A DNA stretch of 64,000 nt from Planoprotostelium fungivorum (lineage: Eukaryota; Evosea; Variosea; Cavosteliida; Cavosteliaceae): contig MDYQ01000207.1 in assembly GCA_003024175.1 (NCBI GenBank), forward strand, positions 62,001-126,000, given 5' to 3'. The translations under genes and the position numbers were made by a program. The notes under the pieces are model-generated. The model was not told the DNA's origin. It saw only the letters and a program-made list of their open reading frames with translations, and made no database searches. This document shows, piece after piece, positions 54,488 through 64,000 of this stretch. Position 1 is the stretch's first letter; each line of letters opens with the position of its first letter.

Positions 54488-57400
54488 ATGTCGATTCGAG
54501 GCGGGGGTGTCAACCTCTTTGTCGATCCAGAGATGCAGATCACAAAACTGAAGAAGAAGACGACCATTAATCTGGAGATGCTCAAGACTTTGAGTAAAAC
54601 GAGGGACGATGTGGGAGATCTCATCTTCACAATGGAGTCACTGGAACCGATACTGGATCGTATCCTCAAACGCTTTCAAATGATCAAGAAGGGAGAGCTG
54701 GTCTCTATCATAAACAAAATCACCGACATCCTAGGTGAGACGGAAGATCTCACGGCTAAGATGGAAAAGACTGGCGCTCTGAGGGTGACTTGATCCGATC
54801 TTATACATCCCTGACATTGTATGCCAGAGAATCATCAACTCGAGCAACATCAAAAAACGCATCGAAAAAATCAACGCTACACTTCTCAAGGACATAGAGA
54901 TGTTCACCGAGATCGTGGTCCAGGCGGAAGTGAAAGAAGCCGAAAAAGAAACAGAGAGAGCCAATGTTCAGAAGCCTACGACACCCAGTTCGGTCTCTCG
55001 AAACCGAGCCGCGTCAGCCATCAGCCCTTCTCTCCCGGCTCAAGATGGTTCGTACATTATCATCTGACATTCGGCCGTTCGCATCATCTTCTAAACGTCT
55101 CCAGTCAACCCGAACACCGTTTCTTCACCCAACTACGGTGCTTACATCCCTCCACCGCAGTCCAGCACCCCTCATCCTCAATCGGGTTACGTGGTCACCG
55201 ATCAGATCTTGATTGCAGCCACCAACTTGATAAACCAAGGAATGACCTCTCAGGGTCCTATCATCCCTGCCCCCGCAAAGATTCCCACACCAACCATGGC
55301 GAGAAAGGTGATGGAGATTTCTCTCCTTCATCTGGAATGACACGCGGCAGGCCACCGATTCTACACCACCTCAACCCCAACCCAGCGTTCTACAACATGC
55401 CATTCCAAATCATTCATCACCTCCACCTCAGTCGGCTGTCATACACCCTGTCAGACCTCTCATCGACAACGATAATATTCCACGAAGTGTAGAAGAAATT
55501 GTTGCAGATATTTCCAAGATGCAGCAGAAGTTTCCCCCCGTCGAGGAAGAGAGGTGAGGGGGGTGGAGGAGCCAGAGTGGCTGATTGTAGAACAGATACG
55601 CTTCCTTTGCAAATCTGCAGCTGGTCTCCCCTACCGTCAGTGAATGGGATCGATATCTCGGGATGCCGGTGAGTTTTCGCTCTGCCAATCAGGCATCAAC
55701 GTGACCGATGTAGATGGCTGACTGGACGAATTTTCTCGATTTTCTCACGCGCCAGGGTGTACAATTCTTGTTCCCTGACGACGTCGACGTTCTCAAATAT
55801 ATCCTAGGTGAAGGATATTCCGTGAAAATTCCACTCAACTCGTTGTAGATGAAGCCTGCCTGGGGTCTGTATCGAAACAGAGGTACAACGATTTCTCGAA
55901 CGCTTACGGTCCCATTCAGCAGTGCCTCCAGAAGGTATTTCGACCATCTACAACGCTGTAGACTCATCTTCATAGATCAAAGAAGTCTTCCAGTGGGCCT
56001 TCTTCTACGGCTACCTCTCGGCGAAAGAGGCGGAGCTGCTGCTCCATCATCAGACCACCGGTACTTATCTGTTACGTCTGACAAAGACTGCGGTGAATCA
56101 GTTCAATTACAGCATCAGCCAGGGCCCAGGACGGCCGGTGTCTCACATGCTGATCATCGCCAATCAGAGCGGTTTCACCCACACGGTGAGCATCTACAAC
56201 GACCCGAATATTCGTGCCGATCGACTCTAGGACGAACGCAGCGGGGAAGTCAGGGTGTTCAGAAGTCTCAAGGAAATTTCTTCTCAGCTAAGTCAGACAC
56301 TGCGAAGACCCTTCGTCTCCACCATACCCTCTTACCCGTGAGCCGAAACTTCATCCATGATTCTCCTGACTCGTTGTAGATGGTTCATCGGAGAAAAATC
56401 TTCCGCCGACGTAGATCGGATGTTTGCGGCCACGAATGCCGATCCCGGTACGTTTGCGATACGTTTCTCATCTCACCCCGGTTGCTTTGCGGCCACTTAC
56501 TTTGACGGCACCCGTAGCGCCAGGAACGCTCTCATCGAAGTCGTGCCCAACGCCGTGCCGGTGAGCGAAATTTCGTCGGGATTTCGGATGACACGGGTAG
56601 GACATGCCAGAGGGCTACAAGATCAAGGGAGAGCAGGATGTCTATGCAAACATCGATGATCTGTTGGATCACTACAGCTCCGTATTGGTCAGATCTCTAC
56701 AGATCGAGCCTCAATCGACCTTCCACTTTGGTCGCATCAAGGTAGTTCTTCCGTTCTTCCGACGTACCGTACTCACCCCACCCAGCGCATCGCCATGCAG
56801 AACTGGATCGACATGGGATCGGACGTGGAGCAAGCCTCCACGCATTCCGATCCATCTTCCCACCAAGTCTCCACTTCCTCTTACCCGAACGTCCAAGAGA
56901 ACCACGACAGAGAAGAAGCCGTTACGCCCCTGGGATACCTTCCGATGGAGGTACGGAGATACTGATAAAGGGACAGAAAAATCTGAGAATCTTCTTTGAT
57001 GGCTGTGACAGGTCGCACCGATGTCACCTGTCATCTCGTCGCTCCGCGAGCTCGATCTACAATCATCCATGGACTCGGAGGGTGGATCGAGAGAGGGATC
57101 GATGATCATGTCCCCCCCTCACTACAACGAGCCAGAAGCCACCGACTACATCGCACGTCTCGCCATCAACGACAAGAAGTACCCCACCCGCTGGTGGGTC
57201 GCGAGATCTCATCGAAATTTCGCTCACTTCCACAGGATGTACTTGTACACGGAACACTTGACCATCTCAGCCCATCGATTCGAATTGACAACTACATGGA
57301 TCGAGAGAATGTCTCAAGATTTTCAGAACGGCTGCGCCCTCCGCATCGTGTCCCCGGAAAAACGAATCATCGTCATCGCTTCAGATAAGAACGAGATGGA

Positions 57401-59937
57401 GAGCTTTTTGCCGGTGAGGAGCGTTGTAGATGGAGTGTCCCTGATGGTCCCAGGTGGTACAGATCCAGATCATCTTCAGTCTCTCGTGCAGGGGATGGAT
57501 CGCCGAGCCCGGTGACGGAACGATCGGACACGAAACTTCGAAGAAGAGGTGAGAGAAATTTCTGATGACGTGTGATGACGTCATACAGATTCGCCGAGTA
57601 CAAGTATTCTTCAGGAAATCATTTTACGGGAGAATGGGAATCCGGTGAAATTTCCGCGAGATTTCGGAGAAACTGACGGATGAATAGGAGTATTCGAGGG
57701 CATGGGTGTCTTGACGTCGACTGACGGCTCTCGTTACGAGGGTAACTTCTCTCGAGGTCTCAAGGTGCGGAGATTTCGCGTGGATTTCATTCTGATGATT
57801 CAACTAGTCTGGCTGGGGTACCAGCACGAAATCGAATGGAGAGAGATACGAGGGAGAATTCCTTGATAATCTCAGACACGGTAAAGGTGACGAAGGGCGT
57901 CACTTTGTCTCTCTGTGACATCTGACAGGTATCATCTTCTACAACCCAGACACGACACACACTACCGCACAGATTCCACTGAGATTCGAAGGAAATTTCG
58001 CAAAGGATGACAGGTCCGGGCAAGGAGGTATGGGTATCACGTGATCACTTCTTTCCTGATCGTTGTAGATCTGTACTACACCGATGGATCTATTTTAAGA
58101 TGCAAGTGGGAGAACGATCGGCCTTCATCGGCACCCGATCAACAAGTCTGTCTCATGTACAGTAACGGAGAGCGCTACGTGGGAGAGGTGACATTTTCCC
58201 GCCAAAATTCAAATTCAAATTTCTTAGACCATCAACGCCTCCGCCTCCTTCACCTTCGGTCTGTTACGCAACGGTTACGGCACCCACCACTATTCCAACA
58301 GCGACCGGTAAATCTCATCGAAATTTCCCGCTCACCCCGTCAGGTATCAGGGGTCGTGGAGCAACGGTGTCAGGCAGGGCCCAGGCTACGTAACCAATCC
58401 AACGACAGAATACGCCGGAGAATGGGAGAATGACCGACTGAAGGGAAATCCGATAAGAGAGCCCGTTGTAGAGCAGGAGAAGAAGGAACAGAAGACAGGG
58501 TTCATGATCATATGGAGGAGGCCGAAACCGACACCGAGCAAGGAGGAGGTCAGTGTGGATGTTTAGAAGGTGTTGGTGTGGCTGACGAGAGAAGGAGAAG
58601 GATGAAATGAAGAGGGAAGACGAGAGGAGATACAGACTGTTGAGGGGTGACCAGTGGAAGACACTCATCACATCACAGAAATACACAAACTGGAGGAGAA
58701 ACGAGGTGAAATCTCGCGGAGATATCGTGAATTCTCACTGACGCGTTGTAGATCGTCAAAGCGCTTGATGACGCGTTGTCACCACAGAACGTCAGTAAGA
58801 TCGACGTCAACTCACAACTCGACCGCATTTTCAAGTGAAATTTCATCCAATTTTCTCCACTAACGTCTCCAGCACTGATTTCCATCCCGTGGGAAACATG
58901 ATCCTGTTCTTCACCACCACCTTCCACCTCAGCTACAGGAAATTATCTACAGCAGTCATCACAGCACACCAACGCTTGGAAGTCCAATTGGCCTACGACG
59001 ACATCCACTCGTTCATCGGTACGTCGATGAAATTTCGCAGAGATCTCACGGAAATTTCAGGTGCCCTGTCGACTCACGTTGCCATCACGTATCGATCTCT
59101 CTGCTCGGAGGATGGGTTGAACAAGGTGACACACTGTCTGTTCAACAGCATCGTTCCTTCCATCTACGACACTCTGATGGAGAACATTGACAGCGAGGTG
59201 GAGTGTAACGTGTGGTTCTACAACTCACCGTGACAGCTGCACGAGACGAACAGCAAGTATGCATCTCGCAGGTTGTCGTTCAGGCGTCAGACTCTGAAGC
59301 AGCAGATGAACATCGTTTCCATGGAGCCCGACAAGATCAACGTTCTATTGGAATCACCCGATGCACCCTTCCACAAGGCCGTGCAGATCTTACAAAACAT
59401 CGACTTCTGCAAGACGGTGAACGAGAAGATTGGCTGCCTCATTCAAACCGTCGACGAGATCAACACGGTCCTCAAGGGTCTATTCAACTCGAGCTTGTGA
59501 GTGGACTGCTTCACGTTTCATTGTCGTTCGACTGAAACGATCTCAGTGGTGCAGATCAATTATTGCCTTCGATCTGTTTCGCTGCCTACGCAGCAGAAGT
59601 ACCCAACTTGATGTCACACCTCACTTTGGTCAACGAAATGTTATCCGGTCACCTCAGAGCAGAAGCCCTGGGAATGCACGCCTACGTGTTCATGCAATTC
59701 GAAATTGCCGTGAGATTCCTCAACGAAATCGAATTGGACGAGCTGGAATCCAAGCAGAAGGTGAGATGGGCTCGTTGTATTTGACCAAGTCTGACGTTCC
59801 AACAGAAGAAGCCGAGGACTAGGCCAGGAACCGGCCGGTACAGTGTCATCTTTAATCCATATGAGGAAGAGACCATGTGGCTGCAGGAGAGCTCAGCAGA
59901 AGCACTCGGTCGTGTCATGCAAGGAATGGAAGGGTGA
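54488..59937 (+). CDS. SH2-SH2-PH-MORN-VPS9 protein, predicted Rab5-type exchange factor
   Basis: One long intron-rich gene of about 1,500 residues. The N-terminus (MSIRGGGVNLFVDPEMQ) is helical (LEMLKTLSKTRDDVGDLIF), followed by a Pro/Ser linker. SH2-1 (about 55985-56190) reads FYGYLSAKEAELLLHHQTTG, TYLLRLT with the phosphotyrosine Arg. SH2-2 (about 56380-56740) reads WFIGEKSSADVDRMFAATN, GTFAIRFSS, again with Arg. A PH-like domain spans about 57160-57420 (YLYTEHLTISAHRFELTTTW). MORN repeats follow (GVLTSTDGSRYEGNFSRG, SNGERYEGEFLDNLRHGKG, YHSN/SDRYQGSWSNGVRQGPG). The C-terminal VPS9 domain (about 59540-59780) reads ADQLLPSICFAAYAAEVPNL and FMQFEIAVRFLNEI, the Rab5-GEF signature. SH2 plus VPS9 recalls RIN proteins; PH-MORN-VPS9 recalls alsin. 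It is probably a phosphotyrosine-recruited endosomal GEF. Two adjoining genes remain possible, but no clear stop or start divides them. Confidence 0.78.
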
Positions 59938-60863
59938 ATCATCGCATTGTCTTCTCATCACATGACACATCAACAAACACATGATGGTGGCTGAAAGGTG
60001 AACAGGAGACAAGGCATGATGGACGGTTCTTTTGAGTGGTCTTCTCCACCGAAATAAAACCTTTTGTACTCTTAGGCCTAAAATGATGGTGGTGCCGTTG
60101 GTCCCTCACTTGACACCTGGAGGATATTTCGCCCCTCCACATGTCAAACATCCCTTACGCTCAGTAGTTTTCTCACAGAGAAACGCATAGAAACGCAATG
60201 TAGCTGTCATCATAGGGTGGGATGGTGAGGGAGCAAAGTGGTGCATTTTCACCGGACAGGACAAACGAAAAGCAGAGGAGAGGACCTCTATGGATATCAC
60301 ACAAGATAGTGCACCGGTTGGAGTCGTACGAAACAGAGTACTCAAGCCCGCATTCAAGAGTGGAGGGCTCGTTTTGGAGGTGCATCGAGTGTCGCATTGG
60401 AGGTTCTGACACCCAACAGATGGCCCTGTTAGACGTCTTTCCAAAGCAAACGGTACCGACGGAGGAGGAAGAGGAGGAGAAATACACTGTGGTTGTGAAT
60501 CGAATGGGCAGGAGAGCATCAAGGACGCTGCGGATCAACCAGTAGAAGGATCATGTGATTAGATTGTATAAAGGTATCAACAAATGAGCTCAGGCGAAGA
60601 CGTTCTTTCGATGTATTTGATGAAACGTTTCGTCAGATGATTCCTTCCTTTGCAGCATCCTAACTCACATCTGCTCTTACGACTGAATTCCTGAAACACG
60701 GTGTGAACGATCAGTCAAACCACTACCGGAAAATCTATCTGATAACAATGGATCAACGTGGATTTCAAGAGAGTCCTTCATTCACCAGATCGTCGTTCTA
60801 AGATGTGCCGAATGAGATAGATGATGCGATAATCGAACGAAAATGAATTTATTCATCTCCCTC
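59938..60863. other. About 0.9 kb with a doubtful small gene on either strand
   Basis: Open frames of about 105-140 codons lie opposite each other: plus 60222-60545 (ending YTVVVNRMGRRASRTLRINQ) and minus 60106-60538 (with CLTCGGAKYPPG near its end). Both look partly natural and neither matches a family, so strand and product cannot be decided. The remainder (60546-60863) shows nothing. Confidence 0.3.
60053..60058 (+). terminator. AATAAA poly(A) signal of the SH2-VPS9 gene
   Basis: AATAAA lies 115 bases past the stop at 59935-59937. Confidence 0.5.
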
Positions 60864-63800
60864 TCATCTCGCAGCGATGTGACGAGGGATCTTGACCATG
60901 AAGATGAGCTCACACTGACGAACATCCAGATCTTCTTCTCTCTCCAAGATCAGAACCACTCTGCCCTTCTTCTCTCCTCCTCTCTCGTTCGTGCTGGAGA
61001 AGACGACGTCCTCCGTGATCTCCTCCCTCGACAGTGCAAGATCCAATCTCCTGCCCCTCAATTCCGCCCGAATCTTCCACCTTCCATCGTCACACAGAGA
61101 GATCGATACACGATGACAATGTCTCACTGGTATGAGCCTTCGAAGGACTTGAACTCCAGGACGTCAAAGTCTTGTTCAGGGAAGACGGTGAAGTGAGAGG
61201 TCTCTCCTTGTGTGTAGAGGGTGTACTCTTTCCTTTTCTCCTGGTCGTACCTCTCATAGTACTGGTATGCTTCAGAACAGAAGGTGAATCCTTGGTTCAC
61301 CTGTTCCAGGCCTTCGTCTCCATCAGACGAGATGGAAGAGCTGGATAGTCCGTGGGAATCGAATGAACTGTCCCCACTACCGATGGAGGAATTGTTACCG
61401 CTCTGTTCGGGTGTACCGAATGATGCCCTCGTCACATAGAAGGGCGTGCGATCCACCGAATGATCGAGGGGTGATATGGCAAGGGCAGATGGAGGTGGTT
61501 GAATGGGAGAGGGCTGTAGAGGAGGAAAGACGGTGGAAGACATGATAAGAGGTGTCGTGTGAATGGGTGAGGGGGTAGAGATCGTGGACAGGGGAGGAGA
61601 CGGCTGGATGGTCAATCCGGAGCGTGTGGGTGAGAGGACGTTCGATAGAGGATGGGGGAGGGTGATGGAGAGGGAGGGACGTGGTAGGGTGGAGGGGTGT
61701 GGGGGAGATAGACAGGCGGGGAGGGAGAAGGGAACGAAGTGGTGGGGAGCTCCCTTGGCTGCACCCCGGATGATGGCTCTGTTGTCCTTCGAGAGGTTGT
61801 CGCTCATGGATTGCAGGTCTTCCAACTGTTGAATTCAATACCGAGTCATGATGCATCTCTCACGTTGGGTCCCCAGTAGGTACCTTGGGTCTTACAGTTG
61901 TAGATGACCGACTTCCAGAATGGATCCCTCAGTAAGGAGAGTCCATTTCCGATGATTCCTACGATTCCACCGAGACCTCTGGCCAGGGCGGCGGAGGAGA
62001 AACGATTGTCGAATAAGAATCCGTAATGGTCTTGGTACTTGATCTCGTGGGCGTCCATGCGAACGTGACTTCTGAAGGGAGTGAGGAGGAGAGTGTTGTA
62101 GATAGATCACCTGACGGTCGATACGAAGAGGGCCTTCGGTAGAGGTCCGTGGAGCTCGCCGGATAAGCCGACCTGATAAAGATGAGAAATGATTATCTAC
62201 AACGCGGTAATTCACCTTGACCTCTAGGCCCCTTTCTACCAGCAATCGTTGCATCTTCTCCTTCTGCTTGGTGGAAGGTACCATGACCTGAGAAGGTTGA
62301 GGATGAAGATATGTTTTACTTTGTTACCTCGATATCTTCGACATCGACTTGTTTGTCGTCGATGAGCGAGAGGATCATCATGCACACGCAGGATATCTCC
62401 TGTCCATCAGATGAGAGAAAGGAAGATGACAGATGATGCCGATGCATGATGCATGATCATGATGGACGATGATGCGTGGATGACTACTCACCTCGATGTT
62501 GAAGAGGGATGGGTCATTATCTTCCACCATATCGACTCCAGATACATTGAGAAACATCGTTGACGTTTTCTCCTTCAACCATGACCATCCCACGTACCAC
62601 GGTCTCTGTTCCTCCGTTTCCGTGAATTGAATCCTGTCGTGATAGACTTTGTGTGATAGGATCTTTCCGAGGAAGGAATGAGGAAGGAAGCAGCGGTTCA
62701 GTCTGAGGATGCGCAGAGAATTGTTTCCGTTGTAGACCGGAGTCGAAGCCACGTGACTCATCACCGAAGTGAAGCGTACATGACTGAATCAAAGGTCATC
62801 TGATGATGTGATAATGAATTCATCTCGTTACCTCTTGGATCTGACATTCAATTTGGGAGCCATCTCGTCTCCAGCGAGGACGAGCGTTGTAGATCGGTTG
62901 GCCACCAGGAGTCCAAGGCATGCCTCTCCCACCGTAATTCGATCAGCTTCATCCATGAACACGTGAGAGAAGTGTCCGGGAGCCAGCCTCTGTAAAGGAT
63001 TCACGATTCTGCTCATGTAATCTCCCACCTGGCTCAGCTCAAAGGCGGCAGGATATGTGGTCACGATGATGTCGAGGTCTTTGAGTTCGGAGGAGGTGGG
63101 CATGATAAATTGTCCATTGATATCGATGTATTCTGATTGAGTGGTGAGTTCGGTGACCTAAGGGGGGTGAGATGGCGTCGAAATGGATTCATTCCTCACC
63201 TTCTGACCTGAAAGTCTGAAGCGTAAGACGTTGAGGTTGTAGTCCTTCGTGATGTCTGTGATGATGCGGTCTGCGCTGTCCTCAAATTTGGCCACGATCA
63301 AAATCTTATTCCGGTCTCTACTGTCCAAGAATTTCGCCTGCTGGGCGGCCTCCGATAGAACGGCGGTCTTACCCGAGTGCATGCATCCATACAGAAGAAG
63401 AGGTACGCGTCCGGTGGTACTTTGACCGATCAGTTTCCAATCGGTAATGGTATTCTTACCGGTTGAGAATCGAGATCACGGCAGCCTTTTGTTCGTCGGT
63501 GAATTTGGTTCTCACCCAATCGATCGTCTCGGGGTCGATCGGTTCTGTGTTCTTGTCACCCTTGGATGGCATGCACAGTCGGTCCACGTCTGCTCTGTCG
63601 ATGGCCATGTGCATGGAGCGGAAATGATCACGGCCAGCGGTGTATCTCAATTTGAGATCACTTCCGGGGAAGAATCGCAGGCCGAATTCGGGGTGAAGGG
63701 CCAAAGTCAAGACATCGAGAGTCGCAGCGCAGATCACTCCTTCGTATTGAATTTTTGGAGTGTCTGCGTGGTACAGATATCTGATGAGATGTGAAATTTC

Positions 63801-64000
63801 CAACATCTTAGGCACTCACACTACATCAGTCGGTCCGACTCCCTTGTGCTGAAGACCGTGGACGAGGAATGAGAACAGGTATCGTTGATCAACGTGTTGA
63901 CATAGCCCAGTGGCATCACCCTCAACCAAATATTGGACAGGTTGAGCCATGGAGGCAAGACGGGTGTTCCATTCGAGCTCTTCCATCCAGAGCTGCTTGT
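60864..64000 (-). CDS. MOV10/SDE3-like SF1 RNA helicase with altered motifs (partial, N-terminus beyond window)
   Basis: A UPF1-like superfamily-1 helicase closest to MOV10/SDE3/Armitage, which act in RNA silencing and decay. From the right edge it reads WMEELEWNTRLASM, the MOV10-type LxxEExxxxxDI region, then a beta-barrel part. FTDEQKAAVISILNR and LYGCMHSGKTAVL form motifs Q and I (Walker A with SGKT kept). FMDEADRIT is motif II (DEAD where MOV10 has DEAG), TTLVLAGDEMAPKLNV motif III, ILRLNRCFLPH motif IV. GLSGELHGPLPKALFVSTVR is motif V; the motif VI strand is NRFSSAALARGLGGIVGIIG where NVAVTRAK is usual, followed by GLSLLRDPFWKSV. The tail is Pro/Ser-rich with a final folded segment ending at 60864. 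It is probably still a helicase fold; ATPase activity is uncertain. Confidence 0.75.

Noticed and set aside
60106-60545. A definite small gene on one strand
   Set aside because: Both strands have open frames of similar quality and no family match, so neither could be chosen.
1-64000. Retroelements, DNA transposons, tRNA or rRNA genes
   Set aside because: No reverse transcriptase, integrase, transposase, terminal repeats, cloverleaf or rRNA core sequence was noticed on either strand, within the limits of reading by eye.

Overview
This is nuclear DNA from a compact eukaryotic genome, most likely a free-living amoebozoan such as a protosteloid amoeba; the taxon is inferred. Nearly every gene is split by introns of about 35-60 bases that start GTGAG/GTRNG and end YAG, and intergenic gaps are mostly 100-500 bases. 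The gene set fits such a protist: intron-bearing histone H3, an EF-hand alpha-actinin, a Ras GTPase, SH2 proteins outside animals, and plant-like or animal-like single-pass receptor kinases. I saw no retroelement, DNA transposon, virus-like element, tRNA, rRNA or CRISPR array. A single N at 5083 marks an assembly join.

Layout. 1-13.6 kb: pyruvate dehydrogenase kinase (cut by the left edge), ZC2HC1-type zinc-finger protein, secreted LamG-domain protein with the assembly join, Nudix hydrolase and deoxyribose-phosphate aldolase (convergent, 22 bases apart), Mago nashi, GRAM-domain protein, and an unrecognised acidic protein. 13.6-22.5 kb, minus strand: secreted HExxH metalloprotease with a ricin-like lectin tail, tail-anchored START protein, membrane protein, and a Munc13-type MUN protein. 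22.6-23.8 kb: ABHD11-like hydrolase, divergent from the MUN gene.

23.9-31.2 kb, minus strand: two tandem paralogous receptors with signal peptide, B-type lectin domain, IPT/TIG domain, GAIN-like region with an intact GPS autoproteolysis motif, one membrane helix and a cytoplasmic pseudokinase. The joining of a GPS to a kinase fold is the most novel system here. A small Grg1-like stress protein gene lies between them. A conventional LRR receptor kinase with intact catalytic residues sits at 45.4-51.1 kb.

31.8-44 kb: unknown nuclear-type protein, DNAJC21/Jjj1 co-chaperone, proline-rich MTFR1/PRR11-like protein divergent from histone H3 (which carries a histone-type 3' stem-loop), coiled-coil/double-SH3 protein, Ras GTPase, short alpha-actinin. 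51.5-54.1 kb: WKF-domain (C7orf50-like) protein and SMYD methyltransferase overlapping by four bases. 54.5-59.9 kb: a large SH2-SH2-PH-MORN-VPS9 protein, apparently a phosphotyrosine-linked Rab5-type exchange factor. 60.9-64 kb: MOV10/SDE3-like RNA helicase, cut by the right edge.

The receptors, SH2-VPS9 protein, Ras, SH3 protein, MUN protein and alpha-actinin could serve one signalling-to-endocytosis/cytoskeleton theme, but nothing in the sequence links them directly. Exon joins were read by eye from frame, GT-AG sites and family motifs.
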